The notes below the pieces were generated by a model. That model was not told the DNA's origin and did not search any database. It saw nothing but the letters and a program-made list of their open reading frames with translations. Positions 1-6,926 of a stretch of 47,973 bases of DNA are shown one piece after another. The DNA comes from Amycolatopsis thailandensis (GTDB lineage: Bacteria > Actinomycetota > Actinomycetes > Mycobacteriales > Pseudonocardiaceae): assembly GCF_002234405.1 (NCBI RefSeq), contig NZ_NMQT01000161.1, positions 1 to 47,973 of the forward strand, written 5' to 3'. The first letter of the stretch is position 1, and the number at the start of each line of letters is the position of its first letter. The translations under genes and the position numbers were made by a program.

Positions 1-37
1 AGCCACTTTCGGGACATCAGGTGTCCTGAAAGTGGCT
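1..37. repeat. Inverted repeat, AAGTGGCTTTC family
   Basis: The arms at 1-16 and 22-37 pair with one mismatch around a 5-base loop. The core word AAGTGGCTTTC recurs in the palindromes at 11876-11924 and 20961-20989. The repeat lies beyond the 3' end of the reverse-strand gene at 288-1934. Confidence 0.7.
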
Positions 38-82
38 TTCGCGACACCTCCGGGCCTCCGTCACCCACGACGACCGCAAGCC

Positions 83-139
83 CCGCGGCGAAGGGGACTT
101 TCCGCTCATGCGATGCGGGGAAAGTCCCCTTCGCCGCGG
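83..139. repeat. Inverted repeat, GGGGACTTTCC family
   Basis: Perfect 21-base arms (83-103 and 119-139) enclose a 15-base loop. The arm contains GCGAAGGGGACTTTCC. A degenerate relative is at 11786-11829. Confidence 0.8.
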
Positions 140-158
140 TCGTCACCGTCGAGCGCCG

Positions 159-213
159 GTCCGTGAAGGCCTCCTTGAGGGACCCAGAGTCCCTCAAGGA
201 GGCCTTCACGGAC
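159..213. repeat. Inverted repeat, GTGAAGGCCTCCTT family
   Basis: Perfect 25-base arms (159-183 and 189-213) enclose the loop CCAGA. Nearly the same arm occurs at 20755-20813, and variants occur at 11671-11717 and 21265-21325. It sits 3' of the reverse-strand gene ending at 288 and could terminate transcription. Confidence 0.85.
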
Positions 214-287
214 TTGACATCCGACAGGACACCATCGCCCTGCCCCTCAAGAGAACGACGCGAAACAGTCAAGATCCGTCGCTGGTC

Positions 288-1934
288 CTAGCCGTCTATC
301 CGGTACTCCTCGCCGTCCTTCCGCCGGTCCTTCTCGTACGGGTCGAGGAAGTTCGGATCTTCGGGCTTCCGCGGTTCGAGGCCTCGCCGGTCGGTGCCCT
401 GGGCCTCCTTGCCCGGGTCTTCCCGTTCCGTGGTCTCGGGATTGGGGTCGATCTTGCCCCGGTTCCTGGCGATCCCCTCGTCCTTCCAGTCCTTGAGGAG
501 TTCCTGGAGGATCGCCTTCTTTTCGGCGTCGGTGTTCGCGTAGGCCTCGGCGGCCTTCATCACCTGTTCGCCCGCCAGCAGGAACCGCGCGCAGGCGGTC
601 CTCATGAACTGTTCGAGGGCGTCGCGGATCTCCAGCGTCGTGTCGTCCCCCGTGCACGTCGCCCAGTCACGGCCGGAGAGGTGCCGGTCGGCCGCGTCCG
701 CCGTCATGAGCGTCCGCAGTTGCCCCGAATAGGACTCGGCCGCGTCGAAACAGGCTTTCGCGATGTCCATGACGAACTTGAGATCGACCTCGAACCTCCG
801 TTTGTCGGGCCTGCCCGTCGCGGAGTTCGCGGTGAGGTCGTAGAGCTCCAGGTTGAAGCTGTGCACCTCGGCGATCGCCCGCTGCAACCGGGTCACGTCC
901 GCGGTGAAGTCCTCTTCGAGGGTGTCCAGCGCGACATGCTGCTCGTGGAGCGAGGTGTCCAGCCCCTGCAAGATCTCCTGGAGACTCATGGCGTTGCGTG
1001 TCTCGGTCATCTCCTGGGCGATGCCGCCGAGGTAGCCGAGCAGACCGAGCGCGGTGCCGATCGGCGACATGACCTTGCCGACCTCTTTCGAAAGGCTCGT
1101 CACCACCCCGAGGGTCGATCGCACGCGGTCGAGGGTGTCCATCTTGTCGCCCAGCTCGAAGGTCTTGACGGTGATCTTCTCGTCGAGTTTCGGGGTGGCC
1201 CAGTTCAGGCAGCGGATGATGTTGCGGCGGGTGGCCTCGATCGTCGTGGCACGGGTGGAGTACAGGGTCGCCAGGCTGGCGAGCACGAGGGACTGGTTCT
1301 GCAGGGTCGGCGCCACGGAGGCGAAGAACCCGGCTTTGAAGGTCGCGGCGGCCAGCCCGGTCCATCCGGTGAACCACAGCTGTTCCTCGCCGGTCCGGCC
1401 CGCCAGATACTGGACGTTGTCGACGACCTCGCGTTTCCCGAGCAGGGCGGTCACGTTCTCTTTCGTGTCCTTGAAGCCCAGGTTGCCCGCGATCTTGAGG
1501 TAGGTGTCGTGGGCGGCCTCGAGCTTCGCGAGGTCGGGCCCCTCCAGTTGCGGGACGAACTTGGCCACTTCCTGCCGCCGGTTCCAGGCCAGCCGCTCGA
1601 TCTGCGCCAGGTTCCGTTCGACATGGCACTCGATGTCGTTTCCGGTCTGCGGGTTGTGACCGTCGCAGTGGACGTCCTTGTAGTGGCCGTTCATACCGTC
1701 TTCGACCCACGTGAGGTATCCGCAGAAGTCCTCGGAGCCCGACAGGTGTCCGTACGCCTCGGGAGGCCACTGCCAGGCCCAGGACTCCGCCGAGCACGGA
1801 ACGGTGGGCGAAAGGTGCGTCATGGCGTCGACGGCGTCTTCCATCCAGCGCTTGGTGAGCGCCTTGTGGAAGTCGTTCAATGCTTCTTCCAGCATCCGCT
1901 TGTACTCGCTGAGGCTGAGGTACTTGCCGGCCAT
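288..1934 (-). CDS. Hypothetical helical protein with WXG100-like segment
   Basis: I do not recognise this 548-residue protein. It is predominantly helical, has no signal peptide, and has a Cys- and Trp-rich N-terminal part (residues 45-105). Around residues 185-240 it contains WTG followed by evenly spaced Phe, Val and Leu residues and a basic stretch, which resembles one helical hairpin of WXG100/ESX substrates. A weakly hydrophobic segment at about 286-308 could touch a membrane. The last 55 residues are charged and rich in Pro, Asp, Glu and Arg, so probably disordered. The ATG at 1932-1934 is the first plausible start, but no good ribosome binding site precedes it. It stands alone on the reverse strand. 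Export by a type VII system is inference only. Confidence 0.75.
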   Translation of the reverse strand: MAGKYLSLSEYKRMLEEALNDFHKALTKRWMEDAVDAMTHLSPTVPCSAESWAWQWPPEAYGHLSGSEDFCGYLTWVEDGMNGHYKDVHCDGHNPQTGNDIECHVERNLAQIERLAWNRRQEVAKFVPQLEGPDLAKLEAAHDTYLKIAGNLGFKDTKENVTALLGKREVVDNVQYLAGRTGEEQLWFTGWTGLAAATFKAGFFASVAPTLQNQSLVLASLATLYSTRATTIEATRRNIIRCLNWATPKLDEKITVKTFELGDKMDTLDRVRSTLGVVTSLSKEVGKVMSPIGTALGLLGYLGGIAQEMTETRNAMSLQEILQGLDTSLHEQHVALDTLEEDFTADVTRLQRAIAEVHSFNLELYDLTANSATGRPDKRRFEVDLKFVMDIAKACFDAAESYSGQLRTLMTADAADRHLSGRDWATCTGDDTTLEIRDALEQFMRTACARFLLAGEQVMKAAEAYANTDAEKKAILQELLKDWKDEGIARNRGKIDPNPETTEREDPGKEAQGTDRRGLEPRKPEDPNFLDPYEKDRRKDGEEYRIDG

Positions 1935-2012
1935 GGAGGCCCCCGCTTCCCACTCCCTGTGACAAAGTCAGGGGAAGTGTAACGGCATCGCCGGGTTCGC
2001 GCGCCCGAAAAG

Positions 2013-2048
2013 CGAAAGGCCCGGACATCCCCATGTCCGGGCCTTTCG
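2013..2048 (-). terminator. Strong hairpin downstream of PspC-like gene
   Basis: Perfect 16-base arms (2013-2028 and 2033-2048) enclose a CCCC loop. It lies 60 bases past the reverse-strand gene ending at 2108 and upstream of the start at 1934, so it separates the two reverse-strand transcripts. Confidence 0.7.
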
Positions 2049-2067
2049 TCCATCCCCCTGCCCCCTT

Positions 2068-2104
2068 GGGCGGACGCCGCGTCCCCTGCGCGCGGCGTCC
2101 GCCC
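2068..2104 (-). terminator. GC-rich hairpin immediately after PspC-like stop
   Basis: Perfect 14-base arms GGGCGGACGCCGCG (2068-2081) and its complement (2091-2104) enclose a 9-base loop. It starts 3 bases beyond the stop codon at 2108-2110. With the hairpin at 2013-2048 it forms a tandem terminator. Confidence 0.7.
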
Positions 2105-2107
2105 CGA

Positions 2108-2332
2108 TCAGGATTCGCCCGGCTGCTCCGGAGTCAGGAGCCACGCGGCGGCGTAGAGCGGGATCGCGAAGCCGGCGGTGAAGAACACGCCCGCCACGAG
2201 GGCGATGCGCAGGATCGCGGCGTCGACGCCGAGGTAGGCGGCCCAGCCGCCGGCGACGCCCGCGAGCATCTTGTCGGTCCGGCTGCGGTAGAGCTTCTTG
2301 GTGGCCTGAGGGGTGTACACGCTGTTCGTCAT
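2108..2332 (-). CDS. PspC domain membrane protein
   Basis: A 74-residue protein of PspC type. The N-terminal basic part contains LYRSRTDKMLAGVAGGWAAY, the usual PspC signature of a short amphipathic helix followed by GVxxGxAxYxG. A single hydrophobic stretch at about residues 39-66 crosses the membrane. PspC proteins act in envelope-stress signalling (phage shock response), and in actinobacteria many occur as stand-alone small proteins. The ATG at 2330-2332 gives the expected family length; the frame stays open further upstream, but that part does not look like PspC. It diverges from the nucleotidyltransferase at 2449, so the 116 bases between them should hold both promoters. Confidence 0.88.
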   Translation of the reverse strand: MTNSVYTPQATKKLYRSRTDKMLAGVAGGWAAYLGVDAAILRIALVAGVFFTAGFAIPLYAAAWLLTPEQPGES

Positions 2333-2448
2333 GGATCCATGTTCGCCCGGGACCGACCCCCGGCACATCGGGGAACGGCCCTGGGACGACCCTGGAATCC
2401 GACCCTGAGAGACCGAAAACCGGATGCCCGGCGAGTGTCTTCGGCGGT

Positions 2449-3231
2449 ATGACTTCTCGGGTGAAACACGACAGCCCCGAATTCGCCGCCATCGCCGAGC
2501 AGGGCACGATCCTGCGCTGCCAGGTCGGGTCCGGGCTGCACGGCACCGCCGTGCTGGGCCAGGACGACCGGGACGAGCTCGGCATCTGCGTCGAGCCGCC
2601 CAGTCACGTGATCGGCCTGAAGCGGTTCGAGCAGTACATCTTCCGCACGCGGCCCGAAGGTGTCCGGTCCGGTCCCGGCGACCTCGACCTGACCGTCTAC
2701 TCACTGCGCAAGTGGCTGCGCCTCGCGCTCAACGGGAACCCGACCGTCCTGCTGCCGTTGTTCGTGCCGGAGAGCGAGATCGTCGCGATCGACGAGCTCG
2801 GCGCCGAACTGCGCGAGAACGCGCACCGGATCGTCTCGCGCGTCGCGGGCCTGCGGTTCCTCGGCTACTCGCGCGCCCAGCAGGAGCGGATGCTGGGACT
2901 GCGGGGCAAGGCGGGCAGGCCGGAGCTGATCGAGAAGTACGGCTTCGACACGAAGTTCGCCATGCACATGGTGCGCCTCGGCGTGCAGGGTGTGGAGCTG
3001 CTGGAGACCGGGCGGATCACACTGCCGGTCCCCGAGCCGTGGCTGGGCTGGCTCCGCGATCTGAGGCAGGGCAAGAAGTCTCGCGAGGAAGCACTGGAAG
3101 CGGCCGAGTCTCTCGAGCGCCGTCTCGACGAACTGGTGCGCGGGGCGTCGCCGCTGCCGGAGGAGCCGGACACCGGCTGGGTCGACGCTTGGCTCGTGCA
3201 GGCCTACCTCAGGGCGTGGAAGATGCCTTGA
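2449..3231 (+). CDS. Nucleotidyltransferase, RlaP-like
   Basis: A 260-residue protein of the DNA polymerase beta-like nucleotidyltransferase superfamily. The signature GSGLHGTAV (27-35) is followed by D40-R-D42, the acidic pair expected to bind metal. The length, the GS-x2-HG form and the region around LTVYSLRKWLRLALNGNPT (about 80-98) resemble the RlaP group of RNA-repair-associated polymerase-beta-like enzymes. No RNA ligase is next to it. The substrate cannot be told from sequence. Its stop overlaps the start of the PheC-like gene (TGATG at 3229-3233), so the two genes are probably translationally coupled. Confidence 0.85.
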   Translation: MTSRVKHDSPEFAAIAEQGTILRCQVGSGLHGTAVLGQDDRDELGICVEPPSHVIGLKRFEQYIFRTRPEGVRSGPGDLDLTVYSLRKWLRLALNGNPTVLLPLFVPESEIVAIDELGAELRENAHRIVSRVAGLRFLGYSRAQQERMLGLRGKAGRPELIEKYGFDTKFAMHMVRLGVQGVELLETGRITLPVPEPWLGWLRDLRQGKKSREEALEAAESLERRLDELVRGASPLPEEPDTGWVDAWLVQAYLRAWKMP

Positions 3232-4025
3232 TGACGATCAAGGCGAAAGCGCTCACGTTCGGAGTCGCGGTGCTGACCGTGCTGGGAATCGGCACGGCCA
3301 GTGCCGCGCCCGAAGATCAGGGCGCGCGGAGCAGGCTAGACGTCGTCCAGGCGCGCGGCGAGATCCGCGTGTGCTCGACGGGGGACTATCGCCCGTTCAC
3401 CCATCGCGACGCCGACGGAGCGTGGAGCGGGATCGACATCGATCTCGCCGGCGACCTGGCCCGGCGGCTTGGCGCCCGGCTCCAGGTGGTCCAGACCACC
3501 TGGAAGGAGATCGCCGACGACGTCGGGCGGAAATGCGACCTCGCCATGGGTGGTGTGTCGGTGACCCTGGACCGGGCGAAGAAGGGTTTCTACACCGGCC
3601 CTTACCTTCGTGACGGCAAGACGCCGATCACGTTGTGCGAGAATGAAAATCGGTTCCGGACCCTGGAGCAGATCGATCAGCCAGGCGTCCGGGCGATCGT
3701 GAATCCGGGTGGTACCAACGAACAGTTCGCGGACGCCAACCTCAAGCGGGCGAGGATCGTGCGGCATCCGGACAACACCACGATCTTCGCCGAGATCATG
3801 GCGGGCCGTGCCGACCTGATGATCACCGACGCGACCGAAACCCGTTGGCAGGCAAAGCAAAACCCGCACCTGTGCGCGGTGCATCCCGACGAGCCGTTCA
3901 CCTTTTCGGAGAAGGCGTACCTGCTGCCGCGCGACGTCGTGTTCAAGGAATGGACCGATCAGTGGTTGCACCTCGCGCTGAACGACGGTACTTACGCGCG
4001 CATCGCGAAGCCGTGGCTCGGCTGA
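3231..4025 (+). CDS. PheC-like cyclohexadienyl dehydratase / periplasmic binding-fold protein
   Basis: A 264-residue exported protein with a signal peptide ending near ASAA (23-26). The mature part has the bacterial extracellular solute-binding (type 3) fold. It matches remembered cyclohexadienyl dehydratase (PheC) blocks much more closely than amino-acid-binding transport proteins: CSTGDYRPFT (48-57), the DGKTPITLC block (128-136), an EQIDQPG block (146-152), INPGG-like VNPGGTNE (157-164), and AEKAYLLPRD-like text near the C-terminus. The Glu in ATET (E203) aligns with the catalytic Glu of PheC. It would convert prephenate or arogenate to phenylpyruvate or phenylalanine outside the cytoplasm. 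The start ATG overlaps the previous stop, and no ABC permease is nearby, which favours an enzyme. Confidence 0.8.
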   Translation: MTIKAKALTFGVAVLTVLGIGTASAAPEDQGARSRLDVVQARGEIRVCSTGDYRPFTHRDADGAWSGIDIDLAGDLARRLGARLQVVQTTWKEIADDVGRKCDLAMGGVSVTLDRAKKGFYTGPYLRDGKTPITLCENENRFRTLEQIDQPGVRAIVNPGGTNEQFADANLKRARIVRHPDNTTIFAEIMAGRADLMITDATETRWQAKQNPHLCAVHPDEPFTFSEKAYLLPRDVVFKEWTDQWLHLALNDGTYARIAKPWLG

Positions 4026-4102
4026 AATCGGTTTGAACCACTTTCGTTATCCGGCCGTATTCCTGGATGTGGGTGAGGAGGAACCAGACCGGAGGAACAC
4101 GG

Positions 4103-4792
4103 ATGATGAACAGCGCCGGGAAACACCGCAAGCGGGCGACGATCGGCATCGCGTCCGTCCTCGGGGTGGCCGCGATCGCCGCGGCGATGTTCGCGGTCAG
4201 CACTCCGGACGGGCAGGCCGCGGAAAGCTGCCAGGGGCTCGACACCGCCCTTCGGAACAACCTCAACTTCATCGCTGGCCAGCAAGCGAAGCCGGACGCT
4301 CTTTCCGAAGCGCGGATCGGGAACCGGCAGGCCGTCGTCGACCTCATCCAGCAGCGCCGCCAGACCGCGGGCTGCACCGAAGACGTGCGGGCGGACGGCG
4401 GGAAGCAGGAGCGGAACCAGGCCGCCGACGAGGCGGAGAGAGCCGCCGAAAAGGACGCCGGGATGGACGACGCCATGGCGGGCGAGGACGAGGCGGCGAT
4501 GCGGGAGGACGCGGCGGCCGGGCAGAAGGACGCCGCCGGGGGCGGCGAGGTCGTCTGCCAGGGCTCCACCGTGACGCTGTCCGGAGAGGGCGGCGCGCCG
4601 GCCGCGTCGAGTGGCGAGTTTCCCGAGGGCACCAAGCTGAAGGTGACGAACCTGGACAACGACAAGTCCACGACCGTCGAGGTCACCGGCACTTCCGGCA
4701 GTTGCGCGCTGCTGAACAACGCGGCCTTCGAACAGGTCCGCGAACCGGGGAAGTTCCTGATCCGCCGGGCCACCATCGAGCGGGTCGGCTGA
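4103..4792 (+). CDS. Secreted protein with RlpA-like C-terminal domain
   Basis: A 229-residue exported protein. The basic N-terminus is followed by a hydrophobic signal at about residues 11-31, cut near GQAA. The middle (about 85-145) is a low-complexity stretch of Ala, Glu, Asp and Lys, probably an extended or helical spacer. The C-terminal 80 residues contain GTKLKVTNLDNDKSTTVEVT followed by a CALL-AAF block, resembling the double-psi beta-barrel of RlpA/barwin-type proteins. The Asp-Arg-Gly-Pro motif of lytic RlpA enzymes is not present, so catalysis is doubtful. GGAGG at 4091-4095 lies 7 bases before the ATG at 4103, which fixes the start. Confidence 0.75.
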   Translation: MMNSAGKHRKRATIGIASVLGVAAIAAAMFAVSTPDGQAAESCQGLDTALRNNLNFIAGQQAKPDALSEARIGNRQAVVDLIQQRRQTAGCTEDVRADGGKQERNQAADEAERAAEKDAGMDDAMAGEDEAAMREDAAAGQKDAAGGGEVVCQGSTVTLSGEGGAPAASSGEFPEGTKLKVTNLDNDKSTTVEVTGTSGSCALLNNAAFEQVREPGKFLIRRATIERVG

Positions 4793-4843
4793 GGCACCCG
4801 CATCGGATCGGGGAAGGCGCGGACAGATCCGGTGCGGCGGCGG

Positions 4844-4883
4844 CACGAGTCCTCCCGGTCCCCCTCGGCCGGGAGGACTCGTG
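4844..4883 (+). terminator. Hairpin terminator after RlpA-like gene
   Basis: Perfect 15-base arms CACGAGTCCTCCCGG (4844-4858) and complement (4869-4883) enclose a 10-base loop. GTCGTTTGT follows. It lies between the gene ending at 4792 and the M23 gene starting at 4953. Confidence 0.8.
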
Positions 4884-4952
4884 GTCGTTTGTATCTCGCT
4901 TGTACGCCCTTTCGGGACGCTTTCTCGCGAAACGCCGAGAAAGGACAAACCG

Positions 4953-5861
4953 ATGAGACTCAGACGAGTGGTCACCGCGGCCGCCACCGCCTTGCTGGGC
5001 ATGGCCGGACTCGCGATCACCGCGACGTCGGCCGAAGCCGCCGTCGGGCCCCGTCCCAACTTCCAGCTGCCCTTCCCCTGCAACCAGGTGTGGAACGGCG
5101 ATAACGACAACTCCAGCGCGCACAAGGCGTACGAAATCGACTTCAACCGCGGCAGCTCCGCAGGGGCGGACCTGGGCGACACCGTCGTCGCGGCGGCCGC
5201 GGGCAAGGTCGTCATCTCGGCCCACCAGGGGTCGGACAACGGGTTCGGCAACCTGGTGAAGATCGACCACGGTGGGGGATGGTCGACCTACTACGCGCAT
5301 CTGAAGGTCCGCTCGGTCGGGCTCAACGCGCAGGTCGCGCAGGGGCAGAAGATCGGCGAGGTCGGCAACACCTCCAAGCCGGGCAACAACATCAGCCCGC
5401 ACCTGCACTACGAGGTCCGCACCAACGACTCCTCGTGGCCGAGCAACATCAAGCCCGCGTACTTCAACGGCGTGAAGTTCGGCTACCCCAACGCCAACGT
5501 GACCTCCAAGAACACCTGCAGCGGCAACGGGAACCCCAACCCGTACGACGCCGTCGAGGTGTGCGGCGACGGCTACAAGGTGATCGACTCGCAGGCGCTC
5601 GGCAGCGCCGCGACCACGTACCTGCTGTACAACAGCACGAACAAGAACAACTGCGTCACCACCATCAAGGCCACCTCGGTCGGCACGGCCAGCGCGGTTT
5701 CGGCCTTCCTCGAAGTGGAAGGCGCGGCCAGGAAGTCCGACTCCGGCAGCTTCGAGTACTACGCGGGTCCGGTGAGCGCGGCCGCCGGCGCGAAGTGCGT
5801 CAGGTGGGGCGGCTCGGCGGGCTCGTCCAGCTACGAATCCCCGCTGGAACACTGCGGCTGA
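4953..5861 (+). CDS. Secreted M23 family metallopeptidase
   Basis: A 302-residue exported protein. The signal peptide spans residues 1-30 (RLRRVV then a hydrophobic stretch ending TSAEAA). Zinc ligands of the LytM/M23 fold are visible: H57 and D63 in HKAYEIDF, and the HLH pair H150 and H152 in SPHLHYEV. The active-site region also has the usual YAHL (114-117). These enzymes cut peptide bonds in peptidoglycan cross-links. The C-terminal 120 residues are an extra Cys-containing domain I do not recognise, possibly for wall or sugar binding. Translation starts at ATG 4953, preceded by AAAGGAC; open reading continues upstream without signal-peptide character. It is convergent with menC. Confidence 0.9.
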   Translation: MRLRRVVTAAATALLGMAGLAITATSAEAAVGPRPNFQLPFPCNQVWNGDNDNSSAHKAYEIDFNRGSSAGADLGDTVVAAAAGKVVISAHQGSDNGFGNLVKIDHGGGWSTYYAHLKVRSVGLNAQVAQGQKIGEVGNTSKPGNNISPHLHYEVRTNDSSWPSNIKPAYFNGVKFGYPNANVTSKNTCSGNGNPNPYDAVEVCGDGYKVIDSQALGSAATTYLLYNSTNKNNCVTTIKATSVGTASAVSAFLEVEGAARKSDSGSFEYYAGPVSAAAGAKCVRWGGSAGSSSYESPLEHCG

Positions 5862-5877
5862 TCCTGTCCCCCGCGCG

Positions 5878-5932
5878 TGTCATGAGGGGTCCCCTTAGGA
5901 CAAAAAGTGTCCTAAGGGGACCCCTCATGACA
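5878..5932. terminator. Bidirectional palindrome overlapping menC stop codon
   Basis: Perfect 25-base arms (5878-5902 and 5908-5932) enclose the loop AAAAG. The arm word is CATGAGGGGTCCCCTTAGGA. The right arm contains the TGA stop of menC (reverse complement of 5925-5927), so the repeat supplies the last codons or the stop of menC. It lies 17 bases after the M23 gene and can terminate both convergent transcripts. Confidence 0.85.
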
Positions 5933-6875
5933 TCCGGAGGTGGGCGCGGACGCGGGTGAAGCGAGACTCCCAAGCCGCCCGGACGTCCGGAGCGGCGGCG
6001 TGAGCGGTGAACAGGTCGGGTGCGGGAGCCTGAAGCGGCACCGGCAGGCGTCCGTCCACAGGGGACAGTGAGTCGGAGCAGACGTCCCCCGTCAGCAAGG
6101 ACATCGTGCCCAGTCCGCAGGCGAAGTCCAAAGTGGGCAGTGCGCCCGCGAGCGCCAGTCCGGCGGCGAGCCCGACGCTCGTCTCGACGGCGGAGGACAC
6201 CACACACGGCAGGCCGCAGGCTTCGGCGACCTCCAGCGCGCGCCGGACCCCTCCCAGCGGCGCGACCTTTAGCACGGCGATGTCGGCCGCTCCGGCCACG
6301 GCCACCTTGAGCGGGTCCTCGGCCCGGCGGATCGATTCGTCCGCGGCGATCCGGACGCCGACCCGGCGCCGGACGTCGGCCAGTTCTTCGATCGACGGGC
6401 ACGGCTGCTCGGCGTATTCGAGCCCGCCCGCCGCGCGGTCCAGTTCGCCGATGGCCTTGACCGCGGTGTCGACGTCCCAGGCCATGTTCGCGTCGACGCG
6501 GACCGCGCCGCCGGGGCCCAGCGCCGCCCGCACCGCCTCCACCCGCGCGCAGTCCTCGGCGAGGCTCACCCGGGGGTCGGCGACCTTGACCTTCGCCGTA
6601 CGGCAGCCCGACGCGGACACGAGTTCGTACGCCTTCTCCGGGGACACCACCGGGACGGTCGCGTTCACCTCGACGCTCTCCCGCACCGGCGACGGCCACC
6701 CGCGTTCGCTCGCCTCCAGCGCGGACGCGAGCCACGGCGCGCTTTCGGCGTCCGAGTAGTCGGAGAACGGGCAGAATTCGCCCCAGCCGGCTTCGCCGCG
6801 CACCAGCAGTCCTTCACGGACCGTGATGCCGCGGAAGCGCGTGCGCAAGGGGATCGAGTAGACGTCCATCGGCAC
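5925..6875 (-). CDS. menC: o-Succinylbenzoate synthase
   Basis: A 316-residue enolase-superfamily enzyme that dehydrates SHCHC to o-succinylbenzoate in menaquinone synthesis. Catalytic residues are in place: the KxK pair K95 and K97, metal ligands D128 (RVDAN), E156 (YAEQP) and D179 (AADES), and the second acid-base lysine K203 (VLKVAPLGG). The length fits the actinobacterial MenC family. The start may be GTG at 6873-6875 or ATG at 6867-6869, two codons later. No other men gene is present. The stop codon lies inside the palindrome at 5878-5932. It diverges from the AfsR-type gene with about 50 bases between starts. Confidence 0.92.
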   Translation of the reverse strand: MPMDVYSIPLRTRFRGITVREGLLVRGEAGWGEFCPFSDYSDAESAPWLASALEASERGWPSPVRESVEVNATVPVVSPEKAYELVSASGCRTAKVKVADPRVSLAEDCARVEAVRAALGPGGAVRVDANMAWDVDTAVKAIGELDRAAGGLEYAEQPCPSIEELADVRRRVGVRIAADESIRRAEDPLKVAVAGAADIAVLKVAPLGGVRRALEVAEACGLPCVVSSAVETSVGLAAGLALAGALPTLDFACGLGTMSLLTGDVCSDSLSPVDGRLPVPLQAPAPDLFTAHAAAPDVRAAWESRFTRVRAHLRMS

Positions 6876-6926
6876 CGATCATGCCACCGGTGGAATCACG
6901 TGCCGTTTCCTCTGATTCCGGACAGA

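Noticed and set aside
108..1982. Long forward open frame opposite the 288-1934 gene
   Set aside because: It runs antisense to a better gene, is Arg/Gly/Val-rich as expected for a high-GC shadow, and starts inside palindromes.
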